Part shown: positions 1 to 7,683 of the stretch, piece by piece
Numbering within the stretch: position 1 is the stretch's first letter
Layout of the letters: every line of letters starts with the position of its first letter
DNA from: a bacterium
Lineage (GTDB): Bacteria; Ratteibacteria; UBA8468; B48-G9; JAFGKM01
NCBI GenBank assembly: GCA_035370465.1
Contig: DAOOVW010000020.1
Span: 1-29,328 of the forward strand
DNA length: 29,328 bases
Direction: 5' to 3'
The notes under the pieces: model-generated
Database searches by the model: none
What the model was told of the DNA's origin: nothing
What the model saw: only the letters and a program-made list of their open reading frames with translations
Position numbers and translations under genes: made by a program

Positions 1-316
1 TGTTCTGTTATTTTTACTTGAAGTGTAGAATATATTTTATTTAAATTCTTGACAAGTCAAGTTCGCCATTTCATTTTTGGCAATTATGAAAACACTTGTA
101 AATAAAGGGGTTAAAGAGATTTTAATTTGTTCACTACATTTCACTACATATTTGCAGAAACCCGTATGAAATAAGGATTTTTCATTTTTGAGTGGCGAAG
201 TTGACTTGACGACATAGAAAAAATAAATATAACAAAATTGCCAAAATACTTGATTTTATTAGGGTTTTATGGTTCTATAATATCAAGAATCGTCGATCTT
301 GGGTAATAGGCAATAA
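1..316. other. Non-coding stretch downstream of the FGGY kinase
   Basis: I find no gene here on either strand. The stretch holds the inverted repeats at 53-246. Next to the kinase stop codon there is a short imperfect hairpin at 284-301, CAAGA pairing with TCTTG around a small core. That hairpin has no U-run after it on the minus strand, so it is at best a weak terminator for the kinase gene. Confidence 0.4.
53..208. repeat. MITE-like element bounded by 16-bp inverted repeats
   Basis: Bases 53-68 (CAAGTCAAGTTCGCCA) and 193-208 (TGGCGAAGTTGACTTG) are inverted copies matching at 15 of 16 positions, enclosing about 124 bases with no reading frame. The interior has a 9-base direct repeat, TTCACTACA, at 130-138 and 140-148. 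A second, perfect 11-base inverted pair lies at 75-85 (TTTTGGCAATT) and 236-246. I see no clear target-site duplication. The structure resembles a miniature transposable element or an internally deleted insertion sequence; a large regulatory stem is the alternative. Confidence 0.4.
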
Positions 317-1786
317 TTAAAAAATTTTTGTTAGGTTCTTTATTGTGTCTTCGTAGGTATCATACAGTTGTTGTAAATATTTTAAGTTTTTATCTGGATA
401 ATAAACATCTCTATTTGTATTGTCTCTTATAAATTCTTCTATATCAATACCACTAAGTTTTTCAGCAATAACTAAACATGTTCCTGTTGCTGCTTCTTCT
501 TTTGTAAGTGGAATCGAAACGGGAAGATTAAAAATTGAAGAAGATATTTTAGCAAATAGGGGATTTTTCCTGAACCCATTTCCACTGCCTATAATTTTCT
601 CTTCCTTATTCCCACCTATATTCTTGTAATAAAAATAAAGTTCAAATATAACTCCTAAATAAAAAGAAAAAATAAAGTTCTCTAATTTAAAGTTCTCTTC
701 ACTTAAATTTATTATGAAACCTTTTATTTCAGGAAAAATCCTTGAACCAGAAAAAAATGTCCCCGTTATTATATTATTGCTTTTATTTTTTTCTGCAATT
801 TTATGCATTTTTTTATAAAGAGAGGGCTCCTTTTTATTAAAAATTTTTCCTCCAACTTCCTTTAAAAATTTTTCTAAAATTTTTAATGTCTTTCCTCCTG
901 ATAGTCCTGCTCCTACTACAATATACTTATTTTTTATAAAATATCTTGTGTCACAATATTTTATCTCTTTATAATTTCCAATATTTTTTGATATTTGACT
1001 TCCAGTTCCTATGTTTAAAACAAGTTTATTTTTCAGGTATCCGGCACATCCTAATATAGATGCCTGATTATCTCCTATACTAACTGCTACCCTACATTTT
1101 TCGTTTATACCTAATTCTTTTGCAACCTTTTTGTTTATTGTTCCTAATATCTCTCCTGTTTCTACAACTTCTGGAAATATATATTTTGGTATTTTTAACT
1201 TCTCAATTGTATTCCATAGCCACTCTTTCTTTACTATGTCAAAAATTCCACTTGAACCAGCACAGGTTATATCTGTTTTTATCTTTTCTTTTGTAAGGCA
1301 AGACGCAATATAATCGCCAAGAAAACATACTTTATTTTCTTTTCTGAATAAATCTGGGTTATTTTCTTTAAGATAAAAAATAGTCGCTCCCATAAATCCA
1401 GTAGAAATTGTTGTCCCAGTATTTTCTATATTTTTACAGATATCTTTTATGTATTCAATGTAAGTTTTATTATATTTGAAAGATAAAAGGGTTCTTTTAT
1501 CCTCCCATGTTATTAAGGGAGTAAGGGGGTTGAAATTTTTATCTACTATTAGACAACCATGCATTTGAGTTGAAATTCCAATTCCTTTTATTTCCTTTTT
1601 GTAAGGTATGTTTTTAAAAATATCAAAACATATTCTTTTAATTTTTTCTGGATCTATTTCATAGAATTTGTCTTTTATTTTCAGTGCATTATGAGCATAA
1701 GAAGAAGAAAAAATTATTTTATTTTCTTTTTCATTATATAAAACCACTGCTATTTTACTTGTTCCTAAATCAATTCCAAGATACAT
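317..1786 (-). CDS. FGGY-family sugar kinase, sedoheptulokinase/xylulokinase-like
   Basis: This is probably a cytoplasmic ATP-dependent sugar kinase. The N-terminus MYLGIDLGTSKIAVVLYN is the FGGY phosphate-binding loop. GISTQMHG and ITWEDKR match the substrate-side motifs of xylulokinase-type members, and GDNQASILG followed by NIGTGSQIS resembles the sedoheptulokinase-like branch more than classical XylB. At 489 residues it is full length for the family. The ATG follows directly on the TAA of the alpha-mannosidase remnant (TAAATG), and no good ribosome binding site precedes it, so translation may depend on ribosomes leaving the remnant. The neighbours are remnants of a sugar locus, so the true substrate may have been set by genes now lost. 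The family is certain; the substrate is not. Confidence 0.88.
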   Translation of the reverse strand: MYLGIDLGTSKIAVVLYNEKENKIIFSSSYAHNALKIKDKFYEIDPEKIKRICFDIFKNIPYKKEIKGIGISTQMHGCLIVDKNFNPLTPLITWEDKRTLLSFKYNKTYIEYIKDICKNIENTGTTISTGFMGATIFYLKENNPDLFRKENKVCFLGDYIASCLTKEKIKTDITCAGSSGIFDIVKKEWLWNTIEKLKIPKYIFPEVVETGEILGTINKKVAKELGINEKCRVAVSIGDNQASILGCAGYLKNKLVLNIGTGSQISKNIGNYKEIKYCDTRYFIKNKYIVVGAGLSGGKTLKILEKFLKEVGGKIFNKKEPSLYKKMHKIAEKNKSNNIITGTFFSGSRIFPEIKGFIINLSEENFKLENFIFSFYLGVIFELYFYYKNIGGNKEEKIIGSGNGFRKNPLFAKISSSIFNLPVSIPLTKEEAATGTCLVIAEKLSGIDIEEFIRDNTNRDVYYPDKNLKYLQQLYDTYEDTIKNLTKIF

Positions 1787-2581
1787 TTATTTTTCAAGAA
1801 GGTTGACTTCGGTTATTTTGTTATCTTTTATTTTTAATGTTTTGATTTCAAATTTACCAAAATTTACCCTGTACTTCTTGCCAAAAATTTCCAAATTTGT
1901 TTCTGTTAGTTTCCCAGATGTTTCATAAGCCCTTAATATCAAAAAATTCCCATCTTCTCCTTTTTTTAAAACTTCTACAATTATATTTTCTTTTTCAACT
2001 TTAACAAAGGAATTTTCAGAAGGTAAAATTCCTTTGTGAGATAGAGGTAAAATATACTCTATTTCTTTATTTAGAAATGTTGCATATTTTGAAGGATTTA
2101 TATTATCGTTTTTGTAAGGAATTAACCATAATTTAAATCTATTTATTCCATTATCTATGTAATCACTTTCTTTTAAAATTTTTTCTTTTCCTAAGGTATT
2201 TAAGGAATGATGGTAAGCAAATCTTGGACTCCTTAAAATGCTTAATCTTAATTCTTTTCCATCAAAGTCATATCCATAAAAACCATCATTTATTACACAT
2301 ATTCCATATTTCTCATTTTTAAAGTCCCCGGATATTTTTATCCATCGTTGAAATGGATGTTCTTCGCCATCATCTTTTCTTTCCACAAAAGACATGGGTA
2401 TTTCACAAAAAATTCTCTGATTTTTAAGGTTAACTGGTAAAGATATTTTTAAAAACTTCTTTTTTTCCTGCCAATTAACTTTCCCATTTATTTCAAGATA
2501 TGGCAAATTATCATATAAATTGTATTCAACAACTATCTCTGATTTATTATAAAGAGTTATATTCGATTTTAGCCACCAAAT
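1787..2581 (-). pseudogene. C-terminal remnant of a GH38 alpha-mannosidase
   Basis: About 265 codons stay open from a TAA at 2582-2584 to the stop at 1787. The protein matches the C-terminal beta-sandwich region of GH38 alpha-mannosidases: VNWQEKKKFLKISLPV, a VERKDDGEEHPFQRW segment, YGICVINDGFYGYD, LRLSILRSPRFAYHH and, near the end, FLILRAYETSGK. The catalytic (about 260 residues) and middle domains are absent. A start can be placed only at TTG 2506, but the family-like sequence continues upstream of it (SNITLYNKSEIVVEY) as far as the stop. No ribosome binding site precedes that TTG. I therefore read it as a 5'-truncated gene, not a short protein. The long intact frame is odd for a dead gene and may be kept because the kinase start abuts its stop. 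Confidence 0.8.
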
Positions 2582-2605
2582 TTAATTATCAAAAATATTT
2601 TAAAA

Positions 2606-2625
2606 CGGACTTTTAAAAATGTCCG
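2606..2625. terminator. Possible weak hairpin terminator
   Basis: CGGAC at 2606-2610 pairs with GTCCG at 2621-2625 around a 10-base AT loop. A-runs precede it and T-runs follow it on either strand, so it could work in both directions. It lies downstream of the ADP-ribosylglycohydrolase gene and upstream of the mannosidase remnant. The stem is only five GC-rich pairs, so strength is doubtful. Confidence 0.35.
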
Positions 2626-2647
2626 ATTTTTCTTTTGTTCTTCCTAA

Positions 2648-2676
2648 ATCATATCAAAACCCATCTTTTTATTCAA
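2648..2676 (-). promoter_or_regulatory. Candidate sigma-70 promoter ahead of the mannosidase remnant and kinase
   Basis: On the minus strand TTGAAT (2671-2676) is followed after exactly 17 bases by TATGAT (2648-2653), close to the TTGACA-17-TATAAT consensus. A transcript from here would cross the 2606-2625 hairpin almost at once and then run through the mannosidase remnant into the FGGY kinase. It may be the surviving promoter of the kinase. AT-rich sequence gives such matches by chance, so confidence is moderate. Confidence 0.4.
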
Positions 2677-2823
2677 TATCTATTCCGCCGCTTTTATCAC
2701 TTCCCTTTCTTTTTGTTTTTTTAATCCTCCAAAAAACTTTAGCGGACATCAAAAGGTACGTTTTACACTTTGCACTTTTCTTAAATCTTCCCTTACCCAC
2801 TCCCGCCACAAAACATCTGGACG

Positions 2824-4308
2824 CTAAAATATGTGTCTTTCATATTCCATATCAACAACTAAATGATTTTTTCCATCACCTATTATCCACGCAAACTCTA
2901 AATCATCTCTGCATTTTAAAACTTCTATCAAAATTTCATACACCCCTTTATCTAATTCAAATTCAATAAGTGGGCTGCCCGGTCTATGCGGCGCTGGTAA
3001 AAAATCATTATGATAATGATGAGAAAGAACAAGTTTTTTATCAACCCACATTTTTATTCCATCATTACTTGATGGAAATAATTTAATTTTTCTTTTTTCT
3101 TTATTTTTTATTTTTGTCTTCAAAAATATACACACCTGTCCATTATTTTTGAAATAATTTTTTAATGGGAAATAAAATTCATCAAAAATAACTTCTTTAT
3201 AATTTTTATATTTCCCATCCAATATTTTTTTTTCAATTTCATCAATTCCATTTAAGGAAAATTCTTCTGAAATTTGAAATGGAATTTTTAGTGGTTTTGC
3301 ATAACTCTCTATTTCAGGTAATTTAAATGGTTTTTCTATCATTGGTAGTCCCTTTTCCTGTATTGCCTTTTCCTCAATTTCTACTATCTCGTTTGATAAT
3401 TCATTTATATTTTCTGGTACTTTAATTCCCTTTATTCCCCATCCAGCAATTATTCGCTCGTCAATTTTTGTTTTTACCTGTTTTATTATCTCTTCTTTCC
3501 CAACTATTATCCCTATTATTGCTCCTGCCGTTGCTCCTGTACAATCAGTATCATATCCACAATTTACACTCTCTATTATTGTCTTTAAAAAATTCCCTTG
3601 TCCCTTTAATAGTCCGAGAACTATAAATCCAATATTCTGAACACAATCAGTAAAATTATGATGTCCAAATTTCTCAATTATTTTTTCTCTTATTTCTTTC
3701 AAACTTCTTCCTTCTTTTTCAAGTAATTGCGTAAGTTTAACAACATTATAGACATTTGAAGTTTCTGGAAGAAACTCTATTGCTTTATTTATTGCTTTTT
3801 CAATATCTTTTTCAACAAAAGTAATTGATTCTAAAACAGATAAAAATACCTCACCATAAACACCTTCATTCCAGTGGTCAACAGAAGCATCCTGATAGGC
3901 ATACCAGCCAGCAACTTCTGGTCTTCCCGGATTTATACATGCCCATATTTCACTCCTTATTGATGCTCCCATACAATTACAAAACCAGTTATTATAAATC
4001 CCTGTTATTGGTGGTTTAAGTCCTAGTGATAAATTCGCCTTTGCTACCCCATATTCATCAAAAGGATAATCTATGTTTCTAATCCATCCATCTGCTAAAT
4101 CATCTGTTGTTATTTTTATTCCTTTCTTCTTTAAGATATCTAACCAAACTAATTGTAAATCTATATCGTCATTTGCAAATATTTCTTCTGGATATTTATA
4201 AGGCAAACTCATAAAGTCCTTCTTCCCTTCAATAGGACATCCTATACTTCCACCTATATTTTTCCCTAACCAGCATCCATAGATATTATGAAAATAATCT
4301 TTTGTCAT
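2824..4308 (-). CDS. ADP-ribosylglycohydrolase-family protein with C-terminal beta-sandwich
   Basis: The first 300 or so residues match the ADP-ribosylglycohydrolase (DraG/ARH) fold: GCWLGKNIGGSIG near the start, the metal-site segment ANDDIDLQ at about 45-52, LADGWIRN, and CGYDTDCTGATAGAI near 250-265, the equivalent of the family's second Asp-rich motif. Members remove ADP-ribose from proteins or small molecules, but those encoded in sugar loci have no settled substrate. From about residue 370 there is an extra region (GIKMWVDKKLVLSHHYH, FELDKGVYEILIEV) resembling a PA14-like or carbohydrate-binding beta-sandwich. The ATG at 4308 has a good site, AAGGAGAG, which lies inside the LacI-type remnant. 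No signal peptide is seen, so it is probably cytoplasmic. Confidence 0.85.
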   Translation of the reverse strand: MTKDYFHNIYGCWLGKNIGGSIGCPIEGKKDFMSLPYKYPEEIFANDDIDLQLVWLDILKKKGIKITTDDLADGWIRNIDYPFDEYGVAKANLSLGLKPPITGIYNNWFCNCMGASIRSEIWACINPGRPEVAGWYAYQDASVDHWNEGVYGEVFLSVLESITFVEKDIEKAINKAIEFLPETSNVYNVVKLTQLLEKEGRSLKEIREKIIEKFGHHNFTDCVQNIGFIVLGLLKGQGNFLKTIIESVNCGYDTDCTGATAGAIIGIIVGKEEIIKQVKTKIDERIIAGWGIKGIKVPENINELSNEIVEIEEKAIQEKGLPMIEKPFKLPEIESYAKPLKIPFQISEEFSLNGIDEIEKKILDGKYKNYKEVIFDEFYFPLKNYFKNNGQVCIFLKTKIKNKEKRKIKLFPSSNDGIKMWVDKKLVLSHHYHNDFLPAPHRPGSPLIEFELDKGVYEILIEVLKCRDDLEFAWIIGDGKNHLVVDMEYERHIF

Positions 4309-4309
4309 G

Positions 4310-4504
4310 CACTCTCCTTATTATTATCTCTGGTTCAATTAAAATCTATTCTGCTTTTTTAATTTTCCCTTCAATCCATCTAATTAATCTTTCCCACCCA
4401 ATAGAGGCAATTTTATCAAACGGCTGATGTACTGTTGTTAGTTGGGATTTTATAATTGCGGAAAGAAAAATATCATCAAAATTAGCAACAGATATATCTT
4501 TTTT
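4310..4504 (-). pseudogene. C-terminal stump of a LacI/GalR-type regulator with in-frame TAG
   Basis: On the minus strand, from 4498, the frame reads DISVANFDDIFLSAI, then LTTVHQPFDKIASIGWERLI, then GKIKKAE and a TAG at 4346-4348. The same frame continues past the TAG as ILIEPEIIIRR. This is the typical C-terminal end of a LacI/GalR sugar-responsive repressor, including the usual closing EPEIIIR segment, so the TAG interrupts a formerly longer gene. Everything before it (DNA-binding domain and most of the ligand domain) is missing, and a TAA at 4505-4507 closes the frame. The IIRR codons form the ribosome binding site of the next gene. Too short to appear as a normal gene call. Confidence 0.72.
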
Positions 4505-4526
4505 TTATTTAAATATTTTTTTATTT

Positions 4527-6092
4527 TTATATTTGCTGTTTTTTGTCTTTGTATAGTTTATACTCAAAACTATCAAGAAGAGCATTCCATGATGCTTCAA
4601 TTATATCTGTGGAAACACCTATTGTCCCCCAACTATCCTTTTCATCAACTGATTGTATTATAACTCTCGTTAAAGCACCTGTTGCTCTTTCAGGATGTAA
4701 AATTCTAACTCTATAATCAGTCAATTTTAAATTTTTTATTTCAGGATATATTTTTTCTATTGCCTTTCTTAAAGCATTATCTAGGGCATTTACAGGACCA
4801 TTTCCTTCACTTGCAGTTAATTCAATACTTCTATCTAATTTTATTTTTACGGTTGCTTCTGATATTACCCTTTTCCCTCTTTTCTCAACAATTACCCTAA
4901 AACCCTCTACCTGAAAAAACTTCTCAAATTTTCCTAACGATTTACTTACCATTAATTCAAAACTACCTTCCGCACTTTCAAATTGATATCCAGTATTTTC
5001 AAGTTCTCCAACCATATCAAGTATTTTCTTTACCAATTCAGGTCTCTTTTCAATATCATAACCCTTTAATTTTTGTAAAATAGTACTTTTCCCTGAAAGT
5101 TCAGAAATAAGAAATTTCCTTTTATTTCCAATTAAAGAAGGGTCTATATGTTCATATGCTTCTGACCTTTTACTAACTGCATCTATATGAACTCCACCTT
5201 TATGAGAAAAAGATGAAAGTCCAACAAATGGTTGATTATTTACTGGCACCATATTTGCAAGTTCATATATTTTCCTTGATATTTCTGTCAAAAATGGCAA
5301 TTTATTTTCTTCAATACACTTATAGCCCATTTTGAATTGAAGAATTGGAATAATTGAAGTAAGGTCTGTATTCCCACACCTTTCTCCAAGACCGTTCATT
5401 GTCCCCTGAACCTGAATACATCCTTCTTTTACTGCAACAATAGAATTTGCAACAGCAACTCCTGAATCATTATGAGTATGAATACCAAGTGGAATTTTAA
5501 TTTTCCCTTTTATATCTTTTATTATTTTTTCAATTTCAAATGGAAGAGTTCCACCATTTGTATCACATAAAATAATTCTTTCTGCACCAAATTGTTCTGC
5601 CACCTTAATTGTTTTTAAAGCATATTCAGAGTTTCTTTTATACCCATCAAAAAAGTGTTCAGCATCAAAAAAAACTTTTCTTCCCATTGAACTAAAATAC
5701 TTTATTGTATCTTCTATCATCCTTAAATTTTCGTCCAATGAAATCCTTAAAATATCAGTTACATGTAAATCCCATGATTTACCGAAAATTGTTATGTATT
5801 CTGTTTCACTCTCAAGTAATTTTTTCAAAAATGGGTCTTTTTCTGCCTGACAATTTTTTCTTCTTGTACTTCCAAATGCAACTATTTTACTTTTTTTAAA
5901 ATTTTTTCTCCTTATTTTTTCAAAAAAACTTATATCTTTTGGATTTGAACCAGGCCAGCCACCTTCAATAAAGTCAATACCAAAATCATCAAGAATCTCT
6001 GCAACTTTAATTTTATCTTCAAGAGTAAATGAAACCCCTTCTGCCTGTGAACCATCTCTCAAAGTAGTATCATAAATTTCTATTTTCCCCAT
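4527..6092 (-). CDS. cimA: (R)-citramalate synthase
   Basis: The enzyme condenses pyruvate and acetyl-CoA to (R)-citramalate, the threonine-independent entry to isoleucine synthesis. The DRE-TIM metallolyase barrel is clear: IYDTTLRDGSQAEGVSF at the N-terminus, the metal-binding HTHNDSGVAVANS, and GTMNGLGERCGNTD. SFSHKGGVHIDAV and the following segment are of the CimA/LeuA type, and the last 150 residues or so form the allosteric dimer domain. IEGGWPGSNPKD fits the citramalate synthase branch rather than 2-isopropylmalate synthase. I chose the ATG at 6092, where homology begins and AAGGAAGG sits seven bases upstream. An upstream ATG at 6128 would add 12 unconserved residues. The gene lies 54 bases behind rex. 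Confidence 0.9.
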   Translation of the reverse strand: MGKIEIYDTTLRDGSQAEGVSFTLEDKIKVAEILDDFGIDFIEGGWPGSNPKDISFFEKIRRKNFKKSKIVAFGSTRRKNCQAEKDPFLKKLLESETEYITIFGKSWDLHVTDILRISLDENLRMIEDTIKYFSSMGRKVFFDAEHFFDGYKRNSEYALKTIKVAEQFGAERIILCDTNGGTLPFEIEKIIKDIKGKIKIPLGIHTHNDSGVAVANSIVAVKEGCIQVQGTMNGLGERCGNTDLTSIIPILQFKMGYKCIEENKLPFLTEISRKIYELANMVPVNNQPFVGLSSFSHKGGVHIDAVSKRSEAYEHIDPSLIGNKRKFLISELSGKSTILQKLKGYDIEKRPELVKKILDMVGELENTGYQFESAEGSFELMVSKSLGKFEKFFQVEGFRVIVEKRGKRVISEATVKIKLDRSIELTASEGNGPVNALDNALRKAIEKIYPEIKNLKLTDYRVRILHPERATGALTRVIIQSVDEKDSWGTIGVSTDIIEASWNALLDSFEYKLYKDKKQQI

Positions 6093-6146
6093 TTTTTTAC
6101 CTTCCTTAAATTCTATAACTACATTCATTTCCTGTCAATTCATTTT

Positions 6147-6791
6147 TCACTGTGATTTCGCATAAGAATTTTTAAGTAAATAAATAAGATTACATATTTC
6201 AGAAGCCACATCAACATTACTTATAGAGATATTCTCATTCGCTAAAAGTTTTACCGGAGCAAAATTTAGTATTCCCTTAATACTATTTTCTACAAGGATA
6301 TCACAAACATTTTGCGCCTGGTTTGCTGGAACACAGATAACAGCAACTTTAATTTTTTCTTTTTTAATAAATTCACCAATTCCTGAGATATTTCTTATTA
6401 TAATATTTTCAATTTTTTTCCCGACTTTTTCTGGGCTTTTATCAAAAGCACCAGATATTTCAATATTTAAATCAGAAAATCCAGGATAACCAATTAGAGC
6501 AGAACCCAATCTCCCAACTCCAATAATAATAACCCTAATTTTCTCATCTATGCCTATAATTTTTTTTATTTCTCTTATTAACTTTCCTATATCATATCCA
6601 ACACCTCTTTTACCAAATTCACCAAAAAAAGATAGGTCTTTTCTGAATTGAGATGATGGAATATTTAATATTTTTGAAATATGTGAAGAAGAAATAATTT
6701 TAACACCCTCTCTGTATAGTTTTTCCAAATATCTTAAATAGACAGCCAACCTTTTAATTGTTTCTGATGATATTTGTTGTTTTTTTATCAT
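6147..6791 (-). CDS. rex: Redox-sensing transcriptional repressor Rex
   Basis: Rex is a dimeric repressor that leaves DNA when NADH rises relative to NAD+, controlling fermentative, hydrogenase and respiratory genes in many anaerobes. The N-terminal winged helix (residues 1-80) shows ISSETIKRLAVYLRYL, then SSQFRKDLSFFGEFGKRGVG, a hallmark of the family. The NAD(H)-binding Rossmann domain begins with IIIGVGRLGSALIGYPGF, the glycine loop at about 91-97. At 214 residues the length is normal. The ATG directly follows the TAA of the upstream dehydrogenase gene, so the two are probably translated together. I could not find a convincing Rex operator in the 85-base promoter region of the operon. Confidence 0.95.
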   Translation of the reverse strand: MIKKQQISSETIKRLAVYLRYLEKLYREGVKIISSSHISKILNIPSSQFRKDLSFFGEFGKRGVGYDIGKLIREIKKIIGIDEKIRVIIIGVGRLGSALIGYPGFSDLNIEISGAFDKSPEKVGKKIENIIIRNISGIGEFIKKEKIKVAVICVPANQAQNVCDILVENSIKGILNFAPVKLLANENISISNVDVASEICNLIYLLKNSYAKSQ

Positions 6792-7598
6792 TTATGCCCT
6801 TGATTTTCCACCTGATATATTTATGACTGTTCCAGTTATATAACTTGCCATATCAGAAAGAAGAAATAAAACCACATTTGCAACTTCTTCAAGTTTTCCA
6901 ACTCTTCCCAAGGGAATAGAAACATTTTCATAACTTTTTCTTAATTGTTCAACTGTTATTCCTCTTGTATATGCAAGTGACCTTTCATATTCAGGTGTTC
7001 TTAAAGAGGTTGGTTCTAGTATACCAGGTGCTATACCTACCACTCTTATATTAAATTTTCCTAATTCTTTTGCCCAACTCCTTGTATATGAGTATAAAGA
7101 TGCTTTTGTACCCGCATAAACACTCTGCCCTTCTGAACCTTCAAGTCCACTTTCAGAAGATACATTTAAAATAACTCCTTTTTTATTTTTAATCATTTCT
7201 CTTGCGACTGCCTGTGCACAAAAAAATGCCCCTTTTTGATTAACTGCAACCATCTTATCAAAAATATCTTCTGTAACTTCTTCTTTCCCATCAGGGTCAA
7301 CAAGCAATCTTGGAGTATTTATGCCAGCATTATTTACAAGAGCATCTATTTTCCCATATTTTTCCTTAACAATTTTTACCATTTCTTCTATTTCATCTTT
7401 TTTCGTCACATCCACTTTGACAAAATAAATATTTTCTCCTCCAAACTCCTTTTCCATTTCTTTCCCAATTTTTTCATTTATATCTGCAATAACTACAAAT
7501 GCTTCTGCTTCTCTCAATTTCAAAGATATACTTTTTCCAATTCCTAAACATCCACCAGTTACAATTACAACTTCTTCTTTTAATGATATACTGACCAA
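6792..7598 (-). CDS. SorD-type sorbitol-6-phosphate 2-dehydrogenase (SDR family)
   Basis: A short-chain dehydrogenase, probably NAD-linked and cytoplasmic. Seen: the cofactor loop TGGCLGIG (14-21), an Asp at residue 39 favouring NAD(H) over NADP(H), NNAG (89-92), and the catalytic set Ser148, Tyr161, Lys165. Long stretches match remembered SorD-type sorbitol-6-phosphate dehydrogenases: NNAGINTPRLLVDP, SSESGLEGSEGQSVYAGTK, the segment RVVGIAPGILEPTSLRTPEY, and a C-terminal ISGGKSRA. Substrate is inferred from that resemblance; another polyol phosphate is possible. The start is TTG at 7598, with AAAGGAGAGG five bases upstream and no better alternative. It is first in an operon with rex and cimA; interconversion of polyol phosphate and ketose phosphate would couple sugar flow to the NADH signal read by Rex. 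Confidence 0.85.
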   Translation of the reverse strand: MVSISLKEEVVIVTGGCLGIGKSISLKLREAEAFVVIADINEKIGKEMEKEFGGENIYFVKVDVTKKDEIEEMVKIVKEKYGKIDALVNNAGINTPRLLVDPDGKEEVTEDIFDKMVAVNQKGAFFCAQAVAREMIKNKKGVILNVSSESGLEGSEGQSVYAGTKASLYSYTRSWAKELGKFNIRVVGIAPGILEPTSLRTPEYERSLAYTRGITVEQLRKSYENVSIPLGRVGKLEEVANVVLFLLSDMASYITGTVINISGGKSRA

Positions 7599-7613
7599 TT
7601 CCCTCTCCTTTTT

Positions 7614-7642
7614 TTGACTTATTACTTTTTTATATCTATAAT
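7614..7642 (+). promoter_or_regulatory. Promoter of the Lon-like protease gene
   Basis: TTGACT (7614-7619) and TATAAT (7637-7642) are separated by exactly 17 bases, a near-perfect sigma-70 arrangement. The protease ATG lies about 40 bases downstream with AAAAGGAAAA before it. No clear heat-shock (CIRCE) inverted repeat is visible nearby. Confidence 0.6.
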
Positions 7643-7651
7643 ATATCAGTA

Positions 7652-7660
7652 ATTATAACA
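7652..7660 (-). promoter_or_regulatory. Extended -10 promoter of the dehydrogenase-rex-cimA operon
   Basis: The minus strand reads TGTTATAAT at 7660-7652, an extended -10 motif (TGnTATAAT), about 55 bases before the TTG start of the dehydrogenase gene. The -35 region is poor, as expected for an extended -10 promoter. It faces away from, and interleaves with, the protease promoter. The same nine bases recur ahead of murG. Confidence 0.45.
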
Positions 7661-7683
7661 CTTAATACTTAAAAGGAAAAATT

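Noticed and set aside
1..316. tRNA or other structured RNA gene
   Set aside because: No tRNA arms or conserved loop sequences are visible; the inverted repeats are too far apart and fit an element better.
2619..2969. Plus-strand open frame of 116 codons
   Set aside because: It overlaps the end of the well-supported ADP-ribosylglycohydrolase gene, has no ribosome binding site and encodes a low-complexity, Leu/Phe/Pro-rich product typical of antisense reading.
4346..4348. TAG in the LacI-like frame as a recoded codon (for example pyrrolysine)
   Set aside because: The 5' three quarters of the gene is missing, so there is no functional product to read through; a nonsense mutation in a dead gene explains it.
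7599..7683. Rex operator in the promoter region upstream of the dehydrogenase-rex operon
   Set aside because: No convincing TTGTGA/TCACAA or TTGTTAA/TTAACAA palindrome could be found there by eye.
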